Positions 46,704-58,522 of a stretch of DNA of 64,000 nt are shown here, piece by piece (positions within the stretch are counted from its first letter, which is position 1; each line of letters opens with the position of its first letter). The notes below the pieces were generated by a model that saw only the letters and a program-made list of their open reading frames with translations, was not told the origin of the DNA and made no database searches. The stretch is from Pisaster brevispinus. Lineage: Eukaryota > Echinodermata > Asteroidea > Forcipulatida > Asteriidae. The position numbers and the translations under genes are program-made. The stretch covers positions 21,546,742 to 21,610,741 of the forward strand of contig JAMKCF010000003.1 of assembly GCA_023634235.1 (NCBI GenBank), in the 5' to 3' direction.

Positions 46704-48569
46704 ACCAATCTATGACCATATTTTTAAGTGTATATTTTCACATGTGAATTTTATGGTGTGTTTATTGTTTTCTAGAGGATGGAAATGACCCGTTTCTCCA
46801 AAAGAAACATTTCCCTTTTCTCATGTACCTAGCCTGATCTCACTTCCAAAATATTAACAAACCCAAGAATAATATCTGATATAATATCATCGCTACTCAC
46901 ATAGGTAGATTAAAAATGCTTGTTTTTCCACCATAAAAAAAGAGAAAAATCTTGGACGGCCTTACTTCCTACTCTCTTTCACAAGACCTACCCAGACTGT
47001 TTGCCAACCTTTGTCAAAGGCACAATTCCCCTAAATATTTCCCCTGTCTGTCTCACGACATAAACATGCCAAGGTTTCATTTTGTTCGATACGGGGCTTG
47101 GTGTTCCCCTCCCCACCCCCATTGTCTTTTCACTGCGCTCTTCTTCAGAACAAAGTCCTGATAAGAGTAAGTTGCCAAAATTTGTATGGCACAAATAATG
47201 TCATAATCGTCTACTCAATATTTGGTTTGCACTCGACAAAATTGCAACTAAAATTATTTCTGTTGCAAATGTCTCCAAAAATAGTCCTAAACAACACATC
47301 AAAAAAGTAGATATAAGGAAACTGGGGAAATATGCAGTTTGCAAGAGTTCAAATCGGACGCTTTGGCTTCAATTTTTATTAACAATGTATGTAAGCACAG
47401 GCCCTGATATTTGTAGAAATGATTCGTTATCGCACACTATTTGCATGGATACGATCACCGCATATTTCCCAATGCAATGTTGAACATAAGAAATTCCACG
47501 CAGGACGTCAATTTCCAAGATGGTCGCCATTTTCCCTCCAAAATCTTTTTATCACTTGTCAATAAGATAAGAATCTGATAAAATTTACAGCTAAAATAGA
47601 AAAAGGAGTTCATAAACTGAATTTTTTGGGGAATAAAATACCTAATTCGTACCAGGAAAAAGTGTAACTTTTGGTTTGAATGGCCTCGGCTAGTAAATCT
47701 TATTTAAGGTATACATTACACTGTATTTATTTGAACGTTGAATTTACAAAAAACAGAATGTATGTGTTTTTACTCGAACGCTGCAATTGAATGACTGAGC
47801 AGCGGCATAATCTACCCTTGTACTATCTACAGACTATTTTAGTACTGACTATTTTAAATGAATAACCTTTTCATCGAAGACCTTTGCGAATCCGACCAAT
47901 CAGAATGTTCCGTCCACTTTTTGACTAGTTCGCCATAGGGTGTGTACAAACCGACAAACAGGAAATTCCAAGTCTGTCGCAAGAGGGCGCTTTACGTAGA
48001 TCACTGTCTTTGAACCAATTTAAGTTAGGTTTTTAAAATGGAACGCTGGAATTGGCTGGGGAAATACCGTTTCTTTAATACAAGACATCGATAGTGCTCA
48101 GTAATTTTGTTTACAAAAGGACCTTTACAGCGTGCACTTTTAAAATCGAGTCAAAGCACGACAACACATACAGTTCTTTTTTAGAGCTTAGTTCTGGAGT
48201 GAGGTCAATTTGATGAACCGAAACGCTAACTTTTTTCTTTTAGATTAAAGGAAAAACTGCAGTCATTAAGTTAATCGTTCCTCAGATTCAAATGTTTAGA
48301 GGTGAAAAACTATCGAAACTATTGACTTCGAATGGAAACCTTTTCAAAATAGTTATCAACGGCTGCAGTGCTTTTCACCAAGTAGGTTTTTATGACCATT
48401 AATTCTTTTTATCAATCTTTGACCCCACTATTAAATGTAGATTTTCACAAGTGGATTTTATGGTGTGTTTATTGTTACCTAAAGGATGAAATGAACCGTT
48501 CATTCCAAAGACCAAAATCTGTGTTTATTTTGAACTACCCCTTTAACATATCCTTTTTCCCATGTAACT

Positions 48570-48884
48570 AGCCTGATCTCACTTCCAAAAGAATAACATA
48601 CCCGAGAATTATGTCTGACGCATAAATCTTTCTACTCCCTGTCGTACCACAAAAACACCTAGCCAAGCAAGAAGCGGCTATACTGAGCGACACCGAACTC
48701 GTGACTTCACAGTAAAAACGAACATATAACAACACAGTAAACTTCCTGCTACGCTATAAAAAATAACAGTTAGTGTTAGACGTAGACTTAGTATACTTAC
48801 ACTTTGGAGCTGGATGCAATTTACTGTACAACAAAAAGTAGTTTAAGTGTTTGGTTTCACCGATTTACAATTCAAGTCATTACG
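48570..48884 (+). promoter_or_regulatory. Candidate promoter of gene 6 with altered TATA-like box
   Basis: Copy of the shared upstream block, but the TATA-like box reads CATAAA (48621-48626) and the spacing to the ATG is 264 bp. If this box is used, gene 6 may be expressed differently from its paralogues. Confidence 0.4.
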
Positions 48885-51800
48885 ATGGCGTGGACGGCAC
48901 AAGCGGGACTCGAACCGAGGACAGTCGCACTAAGTTTGAAAGTGTTCATCGTGGTGATGTGTTGTGCTCATGCACGACTTGGTATTTGTACAGCACAGCG
49001 GACGCTTCCAGATACATTGCGGAATTATGTTCCAGAGATGAGGGAACATTTCTGTAGTGAAGGGTAAGACTGTGTGGGCCAAGTTTAATATTTGTATGTA
49101 AAGAAAGGCTGACTCTCTGATTACGACATACATACTCATTTAGAGACAGTAATTGTAGTGTCTAGAAGGAAGTGGTTGCATTTGACAGTCTCTGTAGGTT
49201 TTCCTACCGGAAAAGGGACAATGTGAATCTAGTTAGTGTGTTTATTATTTTTACTGTGACTAATTAATGCAAAAGCAGGGGCGTTCAAATTTACACCATG
49301 GGTGTTGACACAGATATTAAAAAAATTAAAAACAATCACCCGGATTTACTCCACGTACGCGTAAAAATATAGGAGCAGGCATTGTTGTTATTTATGGTTT
49401 TTTGAATAAGGGAATAACAGATCGTTGACGAGGTCATCAAAGTCCGTTTTATTCACTTCTACCTGTGTTTATATCGCACGTTTAAACATGGTCATGGGAT
49501 CTCCCCTCGACCAATCAGAATGAAAAAAACTGTACCAGGTATATATGAATGATATTTTTTGTTTAGACATTTATCCTTCTTTAGCAAGTGTACGAGCGAA
49601 GTCATGATCGTAAACTCATGAATACATGACCCTAATGATTTGGTGGTTGTTTCCGAATGTTACAAATTATTCAAATTATTGTCTGTTTAGAAATATGGTG
49701 TGCAACGGTAACCCTGACAATTGTGAAAACCGACTAAACAGACTGTGTGCGCAGATTTTTGGAAACAACCGCCCAAATAACTGCTGGACCACGTCACAAG
49801 GTAGGTTTACGTGTTGCCCCAATACACAGATTATTGAGTGTCAAAAGCGATTAGCAAAGGACAACTCAAGCAACTCGTTTCATACAAATGCGAACAATGA
49901 ACATGGCTATTAGTTAATAACAAACATTTGCTTGCTGGAATGGCGCCCATGGTGCCCCTCCCTTCGTATTTCCCAAAATTCTCTGGAGAGTTATATGAAA
50001 CTTTCTAAAAACCACTTAAAACCTTTAACGTCGTTAAAATAAAGGTCAAACAAGCGCTTACCATGGTAACAAATGAACATCTTACAATAATACTCTAGCA
50101 AAATGTTTGGGAAATTCGGAAAACTTGGCGGTGATCGAAGGCAGCGTTAACATGGTGCCACCCACTTTCCTGTATAAGTTTTAAAAAGAAAAAAAAAAAA
50201 AAGTCTGCCACGATAGGACTAAGGGCAAAAGTAAAAGAAAACAAGAAAAAACAGCATTCAACTTCCCCCCCAATAACTTGAAATAGTTTACCTTTAAAAT
50301 AATCGTTAACTGCCAAAACTTATGGTTTGTTCGTATGAAGTAAACAATGGTCAATGTCAAAATAGTTATTATTATTAAAGTAATGCAAAATTGACCTTCA
50401 GCTGCGATTCTTAGTTTACAAAAAAACGCGCATATTATTGTCAAGAATAGGCAAATGCATTTTTAACAATACAACTTGGCACATATCCATAAAATGTCAT
50501 AAACTAACTAAAAGCTTTCTGTAATTTATCAAACAATACACAAGGTCATATCATATTATAAATATTTGACAACACTTTATATTTGTTCAAATATTAATTG
50601 CGGTCTTAATATCTTGAATATTCTCACTTAACAAAAAGGTGCAAATAATATTTCTTTTGTTTGGTGTCCCCTCGGGGCCACCATCATTTACTTTCATAAT
50701 AACTTTTTGTTTTACTAAAATATATTTTCTGCAATAGACATTCATGTAAACCTCAGAATCAAACCATGGGAATCTAATTGTGTGGCAACGTATTTTGCTA
50801 AGTGTGTTTTTATTTTCCCTATTCAAATTGAATCTGTCTGTTATTCCTTGTAGATCCTATTCCCCTCTGCAACGGAAATCAGACTCGGCTTTGTGACAAG
50901 AGAGACGCCGTCGTTTGTCAGGACAACCGAGGCACATGTGTGTACCGTTCTGATCCACAGTCAACATTCTGCATCTGTGCAAACCAAGATTTATCGTATA
51001 CCGGGTAAAACTTCGCTCTCAATATCAAATGATTCTGGTTTGGGTGGATAATTGTTGGGCGGAGTCAGGTTTTAATGGCTTTGGCAGCGTTGGATGGGGT
51101 GACTTAACGGTACTCCCGTTTTGCTTATTGAGTGGTTCGAACGGATAATAAAAGGGCAGCATAGCCTGGAAACAAAATTTATATTTGACATGTTGTTGTA
51201 CAAACTGTTTGACAGTGCTGTAGTATTCGTACTCGGTACTTGTACTCTAGTACTACTAGGCTAGCTAAATACTCATACTCGGTGTCCATAATCGATACCT
51301 GACTGAAAAATAATCTCTACTCAAATTCATGAGCTCGATAATCGACTGAATGTACTCAATAGACTCGATTTTAAGAACTCGTGGTCAAATCAAGGATTAG
51401 AGGAATGGAGCACTGGAATAAAGTAAAATTGAAATTGTCTATGACGTATTTATGCTTAAAAGGCCTAGTTATCATAACACATTGACATTTAAAAATTAGT
51501 CAAAAACAATACATGGTTTTATAACTCATTTTGCAGTATTTATTTTATAAAGTACTCGAACTCGTCCTCCAACTCGGATAGCTAGGTACTAGTTCCGAAT
51601 ATCTAACATCCAAGTGCCGAGTCCAGCAGCCGGGTACCAATTACCCATACTCGATGGCCGAAGTACTCGGACTCGAGTACTACTCGGCCACCCTAGTCTC
51701 GGCAGGACTTGACACTCGACTAAACAGTTCCTGACTACAATGTCTGTTTTATTATTGGAGTAAAATCGGTTTGGAACACGACACGTGAATCTTTAATCGA

Positions 51801-54666
51801 ACTGTTAATTATTCTTCAGTTTGACTTGGTCATTGATTCTGATAAGCAAATTTTTTTCTGTGCTAAGCACGATTTAACTACAAAGTGGTTCTCAGTGAAA
51901 TACCGCCCGGTATTAACAGTACATTCAGACATAAAGAAACCGTGGGAATTCATTGCGGTATTAAAAAAACCTAAGACGAATTGGAAAATGCTTAGCAGTA
52001 ACCGGAAAAGTCGCAGAACATTTACCAAAAACCTTCAACGGGGTGGTATCAATGTACGTGTTGAGTCACTCTTGAAACTAGCAAGACGAACCAGCATAAT
52101 TATCAATGATTGACGCTTTATACTGGTTATCAATAAACAAGAATGTCAAATAGACAGTTAGAACCATGCTGTACCTCAGCCATCTTGGGAGTGACCAACA
52201 TTCCAGTCAGTCAGTGTAACAGAATCCTCAAAGGCAAAGTGGACTGAATCTATCTTGATGCAGACTGAAAAACAGTATGATAAACTTAGACGTGTACTCC
52301 AGTTAACACAATGTTTGATTTGTACCATAAAGATGTGAGCCAACTGTGTCGACCGAGCCCCCTACAACTGAAGAGGGAGACACATCGGGAACCAACGTGG
52401 CAGCTATTGTTTTTGGGTCTCTGTTTGCTCTTCTACTCCTCTTTGTGATCATTGCTGCCGTGATGCTCTATCTTCGCAGACAGGGAAGACTGCCGTCCTT
52501 CATGAAGCGAACAGCGTAAGTTCTTTTGACAATGTCTTTCACCTTTTGTTTGCCACGGATTTAAAGATCAACGAAAGTGGTCTGGAATCGGTAGAGTCTG
52601 TTTTTTGACAGAAAGTTCAAAAACAAGAACAGCCGGGGAAAAAAATTCATTTTGCTCGAGTGCAATTTTGATTCACATTTCAAAAGCACACTAATAAAAA
52701 GTTTCAAGAAACTGATATACCTTTGAATTTTATTCTGAACACTTTATGAAATGAAAAGATGAATGAACTAGAAGACAGGCAAACCCACGGCCACGATCAA
52801 TGTTGGCTCCTTTTATTGCGCAGTCTGTGCTCCACCTGGGGTGCTGAGTAGTATACTCAATATTATTATTCATTACGCCAATACGTCAACTATAATGCAT
52901 TAATACAAGAAACTTTTAAACTGTCCGTTTCTAAATGATAAAATGGAATATTTATAGAAAAGCAGGAACAACTATTAGAGTCATAGGACAAGACAAACCC
53001 ATTCTAGAATGGCCAGGATTAAAGCAAACGTGAACCTAGTCAATGTGACTCGAAAGTCTATTAATCCAATCGTTGGAAAGGTACGGTTCTAAACAAACAA
53101 ATAAATCAGAAGAATAATAACATTGGGCAGGGAACGATGGCCGATGCACTTTGACCGAGATGGAGTTCTGAAGTAGGTGCCTAGACCTGTTGAGGGAGCT
53201 CTACCGAACTGTTCTCAACAAAAGTGTAACGACACAACTCCTTAAGTTTTACATTTTAATTAATCAATTATTATTATTTATTTTTTTGCTTACGAAAGGA
53301 ACCCTGCTGAACTGTCGAGTGTTTCATTGGAAGCAAGGAGTAAGTAATATTAAGCTAACTCACACAACCTTAAGGATTTCTGTCGGGTCCTGCTGTTGTT
53401 GTTTTATAATTCCCTTTTCTAAATAAATCTCTTGTGGGGTCCATGTTGAAGAAAAGAAAAACTTGTGGGGTAGCATTTTTCTATTGTGTAAAACACCCCA
53501 CAAGGGTGCTCCCGTAAGCCCACCCTTATGGATCTGGTGTGTAGAGTCCTGCCATTGCTATTCATTTCCTTTTCTGTAGAAATTCTCTGCGGGGTACCAC
53601 TATAACGAAGAAAACCTTGTTGGGTAGCAATGTTTCATTGTTAAAAGTACCCTGTAAGGATAGGCGTGTGAAGGGGCACACCCACACACACACACTAAAA
53701 AAGTTGTTTAATATCTATTTCATAAGGTTTAACTTTAGTCAGTCGTGGTAAAGTGCACTGGTTGTGGCAGACAATAGACAGTCACCCAAACTTGTGGTGC
53801 TGTCAATGTCAACACCTTTAAAATAAAATCATTATTTCTCATTATTTAAAATAGTTGTCACTAGGTCAAAGCTATCCGAACCACCGGTACCCGGCAGTAG
53901 CGTGGAGTATTCGTACGCATATGACCACCGACCAGCGAAGACTGGTGCAAAGGAAGATTCAGATCAGGATGACCACACCTACTACTCTGTTGGTGAGGGT
54001 GGTTACAGGGAGGGGAACCAACGTTATGTCCTAGAAGGGCAAAGGAAGATAATAGCTACCAAGGAACTTGACACATCTACGGACGATGCCCAAGACCATG
54101 CATACCTTGTGCTCAACAGGAACGATGAGGCTGATGAAGTGGGAATGGAAACTGGAGGAGGACACTCGGATAAGGTCGAAGTGACTGACTCAACTACAGG
54201 GTTCAAATCGAAGGAGGCCAACGATGAAGATTACACTCCACTGGTACCCACTGGAAATCCAAAGTCACGAAGTGAACAATCTGGGAATGAGGTTGCTGTA
54301 TCACCCACTTCGGCCAATGAAGGCGATGTGACGTCCCCGATCGAGTTACCAACCGAGGGTCTCTCCAATGGAGACAACGGTACATACTTTCCACTGATCC
54401 AAACCACAGCCCCGAAGTCCACTGTGAAGCAATCCGGATACGAAGATGCAAAGATACCCACTTCAGAAAGTCATGACGCAACCTCGCCGACATCAGATGC
54501 ACAGACCACAAGTTGTGACGATGACACTTACACCCCATTGGTCCAAACCGCGGATTCGAAATCCACAAAGGAACACTCCGGTTACAAGGCAGCAATAATC
54601 TCGAACCCAGGTTTGGCTGCCGACGGTGATGACACGTCCCCTACGAACACTTGGACAGAAAACTAG
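48885..54666 (+). CDS. Gene 6: long-tail receptor-like protein, last motif lost by 1-bp frameshift
   Basis: Exons: 48885-49063, 49691-49800, 50854-51004, 52333-52515, 53299-53339 and 53855-54666, which splice to 1476 nt (491 aa). It starts MAWTAQ. Exon 2 is the most divergent of the array: the fourth and fifth Cys have become Phe and Arg (IFGNNRPNNCW). Exon 3 keeps the full EGF-like Cys set (GTCVYRS, TFCIC), as in gene 2. The stalk is about 22 residues and the helix lies near 170-193. The tail has YYSV, YLVL, YTPL, YFPL and YTPL. At about 54638-54642 a C-run is one base shorter than in gene 5 (four instead of five); the frame shifts and the protein ends in TNTWTEN before the final YQQL. The old frame beyond is also broken (TAG after a Tyr-Tyr pair). 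The upstream TATA-like box reads CATAAA. Function unknown. Confidence 0.82.
49407..49548. mobile_element. CCAATCA-type MITE relic in gene 6 intron 1, best-preserved left end
   Basis: The left end reads AAGGGAATAACAG, closest to the 641-bp insertion at 56044 (TAGGGAATAACAG), and the right end has GACCAATCAGAATG. It links the two as one family. Confidence 0.45.
51221..51705. repeat. ACTCG-rich repeat block in gene 6 intron 3
   Basis: Same block, of the gene 2/6 sequence type, with the fullest left end (TAGTATTCGTACTCGG). Confidence 0.5.
54228..54666 (+). repeat. Tandem tail repeats of gene 6, ending in a frameshift
   Basis: Three Y-x-P-L units as in gene 5, but the frame shifts at the C-run near 54640 and a TAG follows at 54664-54666. 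AATAAA lies at 54669-54674. The damage is independent of that in gene 2, although both end in a similar TWTEN, because both read the same shifted frame. Confidence 0.7.
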
Positions 54667-57600
54667 AGAATAAATCGAAGGAGGGCGGGCTTTTAGCCAC
54701 GGATGACTACTATTAGCATTTGTGCATCAACTAACTTGTGTTCTTTCTGCAGCAGTAAACTCATTTTGTCATACAAATACAAAGCTTGTGCAAAACCAAA
54801 CATCTTTGATAACTTGGTCAAACCATATAAACGTGTAAAGGCAAACAATTTGATCACTTTGGTCAAATTCAGACAGGTCTAGACTTCAATATGGTCCGAA
54901 GTGAATAATTAAAAAAAACCCAGATCGCTTGGTTACATTGTGAATAGTGATCGTGTACAAATTCAAGCGTCTTTAGATCACAACATGATATTATGTTATA
55001 ATACCATAAGGTAGTGTTCTCTGAATCCGTAATACATGAATTGAAAGCCAGAAGATATATACAAATGGTTGCCAAACGATGCACGTCTGAATTTGCCTGG
55101 ACCAGACAAAACCATTTGAATAACTCTTCCATGATAAAAACACAATAATAAAACAGCTGTGTTAGTCTGGTAGATAAAACAAGGAATATAATGGTAGCAC
55201 CTACGGACTAACTATTTTACAAAGTCATTCCTTTAGTGCTACCACTATCTGCAATGATGAGCACACTTATACCATAGCTACACTATACTGTAAAGCTGGA
55301 CTCAAGTAAATTGTTTTCGAGAAAACCTACGGGGTTCTGCTGTGCATAGAATCAACAAGGTACATGTATACGTGCCCAAACAAGACGAACATTGTGGGGG
55401 ATTTTTAAAGGTACACTGCAGAAACTGGGGTGTTAAAATTGACACCTTGGGTGATGTCACATGAAGGTGATTTAATAGGTGGGACCATTACTTCTTTTCT
55501 TTTTTTGACAATGTGAGGTTAACCTAACAATGACTTTAACAGGAAGTATCAGAGAAAAGAGGGAGTATTAGAAAAGGAAAGGAAAAAGGAAAAAAAAAAA
55601 AAAAGAGAAAAAAAAGGAGAAAAACCCACAATGACGCTCTACTTAAGATGTATTGTACACCATGACACACAAACTTCATGCTTCCAAACCTCACTGTTAT
55701 TTAACAGAATACTTTATACAAATATTGTTTTAAGGCGTTGTTAAGTGGATAAAATAACGACTTTCAACTTTGTATATATGACGTAGTCGCGGCAGCTGAA
55801 ACACGTTTTGTTTGTAAACAAAATGTCTAGAACACGAATCCATCTTTCCACAGAAATATGTTTTCTACTTTTCTCCATTTATTGACTGCCTGCATGTACA
55901 TTTTTGCAAAGGATTTATACAGCTCATGTAACGTGATCATTATGGTATGTATATTGCACCGTACATTGCGGAATTTAGTCGGACAATCGTTTACTAACAA
56001 TGAAAACTAAAGAAACGAGCATAAAACTGCGCGCCATTTTAATTAGGGAATAACAGTGCGATGAGCCGGTCTTCACTGCGTGGTAATGACCGGGTTGGTG
56101 GTTGAATACCCGATAGCCGAAGGCGAGGTTTATTAACAGCGGCCAACCACCAACCAAGGTATAAATACCTTATAGCGAAAAAAAACTGTAAAAATCGTCA
56201 GAATTTGTGATTTTTCTTTCGCCGTTATTTTTAGAAATGTTCTACTCATGTTCCAGGGCCAATCGTTTTGCTGTTCAACTTTTGTGTGGTACCTAATCTC
56301 TTACACATAATTAACCGTTTATACATGTTTTTAAGAACCAGACTATGACTTTGCATTATGTTTGTTTCATGCGCGTACCAGCTACCCTAAATTGATACAT
56401 TGTCTGCGCGTTCACGCCTACGCGTGGTATGTTTCCGGACGCGGCACTATCTGTCCCTGCTGAAAAAATAAAATAATAAATACGCACAAAGAAATGAGGT
56501 GATTTGATACCGGTAGTTTGCCGCGCAACAAGCACATAGTGCATAGGATTTTACACAACAATGTGCTTGTTAAGGGGCCATTTATTCGCTCGTTCACTGA
56601 GCCGGTCTTTATATCGCCCGTTAATACACCCCCACGTGATCGGGTTTTGACCAATCAGAGATTTGAAACTGTCCAAGGTATTTATTAATAAACAGTAAAC
56701 CTATATAGCCTTTGTTATTAAAAACAAGTAACTAAATAATTGTTTTTTGAGTCTTGTAAATATGACGTCTTTGCTGTCAACATTTTTTAGTTTATACAAA
56801 TGTATTTTTCCCATAAGACTAAGAGTAAACTTGCAAATGTATTTTTTTAAACAAAATGTGTTAGAAATGTTATGAATTTTTGTAGTCGGTATTGACGCAG
56901 TTTGCACAAACATTTTTTTAAGGTTTAACTAAAAATGTGAAATGACAAAATACACAAAGAAACTTCGCGCAATTTTACGCTCCTTGGAGATTCCGAATTG
57001 GATGCACTTTTTGAAAAGTTGATTTTATTTATCATTCATTCTATAAACCCATCAGGACGTGTTGTTCGACTGGCACGCGGCCCAAGTCTGACAAAACAAG
57101 TCTGACAAAAAGTCACGTGAGGCCTGCTGTTCGCAGCTACAGAGTACGAATCTTTTGTTTTTATGGAAGACCCAAACTCGGGTGAAAGAATTAGAACATT
57201 TTATAACATTATTTCTATTAAATTGCTACATTTTGTTTGTAACATACTGAACACATTTCTATAGTATTTTTCTGAAACAAAGTTGTTGTGCTGAAGGAAT
57301 CATTCAGTAAAAAAAGAACCGGTGTCCTTAAGAACCGGGGGAAATATGCATAATTGCAAGAGTTAAAATGACCGCTTTGGTCTTTATTTTTTACTAACGA
57401 TGTACGTACGCACACGCCCTGATATTAGTGAAAACTGATTTATTATCACATAATACTTGTATGGATATGATTATTGCATATTTCCCAAGGGAAACTGCAG
57501 AAATTCCAAGAAGGACGTAATTTTCCAAGATGGCCGCCATTTTGCAGCCAAAATCATTTTATCACTTGTCAATAATCTGATAAAACCTACAGCTATATTA

Positions 57601-58204
57601 GATTAAGAACTTCAAGGACTGAAAAACATAATAAAATGCCCAATTTTTACCAAACAAAACCGTGTAGCTTTTGGTTTGAATGGCCTCGACTAGTGACTCT
57701 CATCTAAGTATCGCCGTATTTCAAGAAGGATTTAAAGAAGGACTTTAATTTCCTAGATGGCCGTCATTTTCCCGCCAAAATCATTTGATCACTTGTCAAT
57801 CAGATAAGAATCTGATAAAATACATATGTTTTTTAAAGCATAATTCTGGAGTCAATTCGATGAACCGAAACGCTGCGTTTTTGTTTTTAGAACAAAGGAA
57901 AAACTGCTTCATTCATATCATTCCTCAGACTCAATTGTTTCGGGGTGAAAAACTATCAAAACTATATTACTTCGAAAGGAAACATTTTTCAAAAAAGTTA
58001 TCAACAGCTCCCTAAGTAGGTTTTTAGGGCCATTTTTATGGAGTATTTACCAATTTTTAATCCTCCTTTTTAATGTAGATTTTCACGTGTGGATTTTCTG
58101 GTGTGTTTATTGGTATCTACAGCATGAAAACGAACCATTCCTTCCAAAGACTATAATCTGTACTTGTTTTGAACTTCCCCTTTAATATTTCTCCTTTTCC
58201 ATGT
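54667..58204. other. Spacer gene 6 - gene 7, no gene seen
   Basis: Copy of the gene 2-3 spacer plus the 641-bp insertion at 56044-56684. Polypurine tract at 55555-55625. Confidence 0.7.
56044..56684. mobile_element. 641-bp insertion downstream of gene 6
   Basis: The matching site after gene 2 (12614-12632) reads ATTTTAATAAACAG without a break. Here it is split, with TTAAT on both sides (56039-56043 and 56685-56689). The left end (TAGGGAATAACAG) and the right end (ACCAATCAGA, then CTGTCCAAGGTATTTAT) both match an older block in intron 1 of most genes, so it belongs to that family in a longer form. The segment TGAGCCGGTCTT occurs twice inside (near 56061 and 56599). Confidence 0.65.
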
Positions 58205-58522
58205 AACTTTAGCCTAATCTCACTATCAAAAGCAAAACGTACTCGAGAATGATGTCTGACGTATAAATCTTTCTACTCTTTGTCGTACCACAAAACACCT
58301 AGCCAAGCAAGAAGCGGGTATACTGAGCGACACCGAACTCGTGACTTGCAGTAAAAACGAACATTAAATAACACAGTGAACTTCCTGCTATGCTGTATGT
58401 AACAGTTAGTGTTAGACGTAGATTTAGTAAAATAAATCACTTTGGAGCTGGATGTAATTTACTGTACAATAAAAAGTAGTTTCAGTGTTAGGTTTCACCG
58501 ATTTAGAAACCAAGCAATTGCG
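58205..58522 (+). promoter_or_regulatory. Candidate promoter and 5' leader of gene 7
   Basis: Copy of the shared upstream block, with TATAAA at 58262-58267, 261 bp before the ATG. It is nearly identical to the gene 3 copy, including CACTATC in place of CACTTCC. Confidence 0.45.

Larger units (their letters stand above)
43234..48569. other. Spacer gene 5 - gene 6, no gene seen
   Basis: The first part matches the 3' flanks of genes 2 and 6 (palindromic GGTGTTAAAATTGACACC at 43781-43798; G-run near 43930). From about 44.2 kb it is a more diverged copy of the gene 3-4 spacer. Confidence 0.7.
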
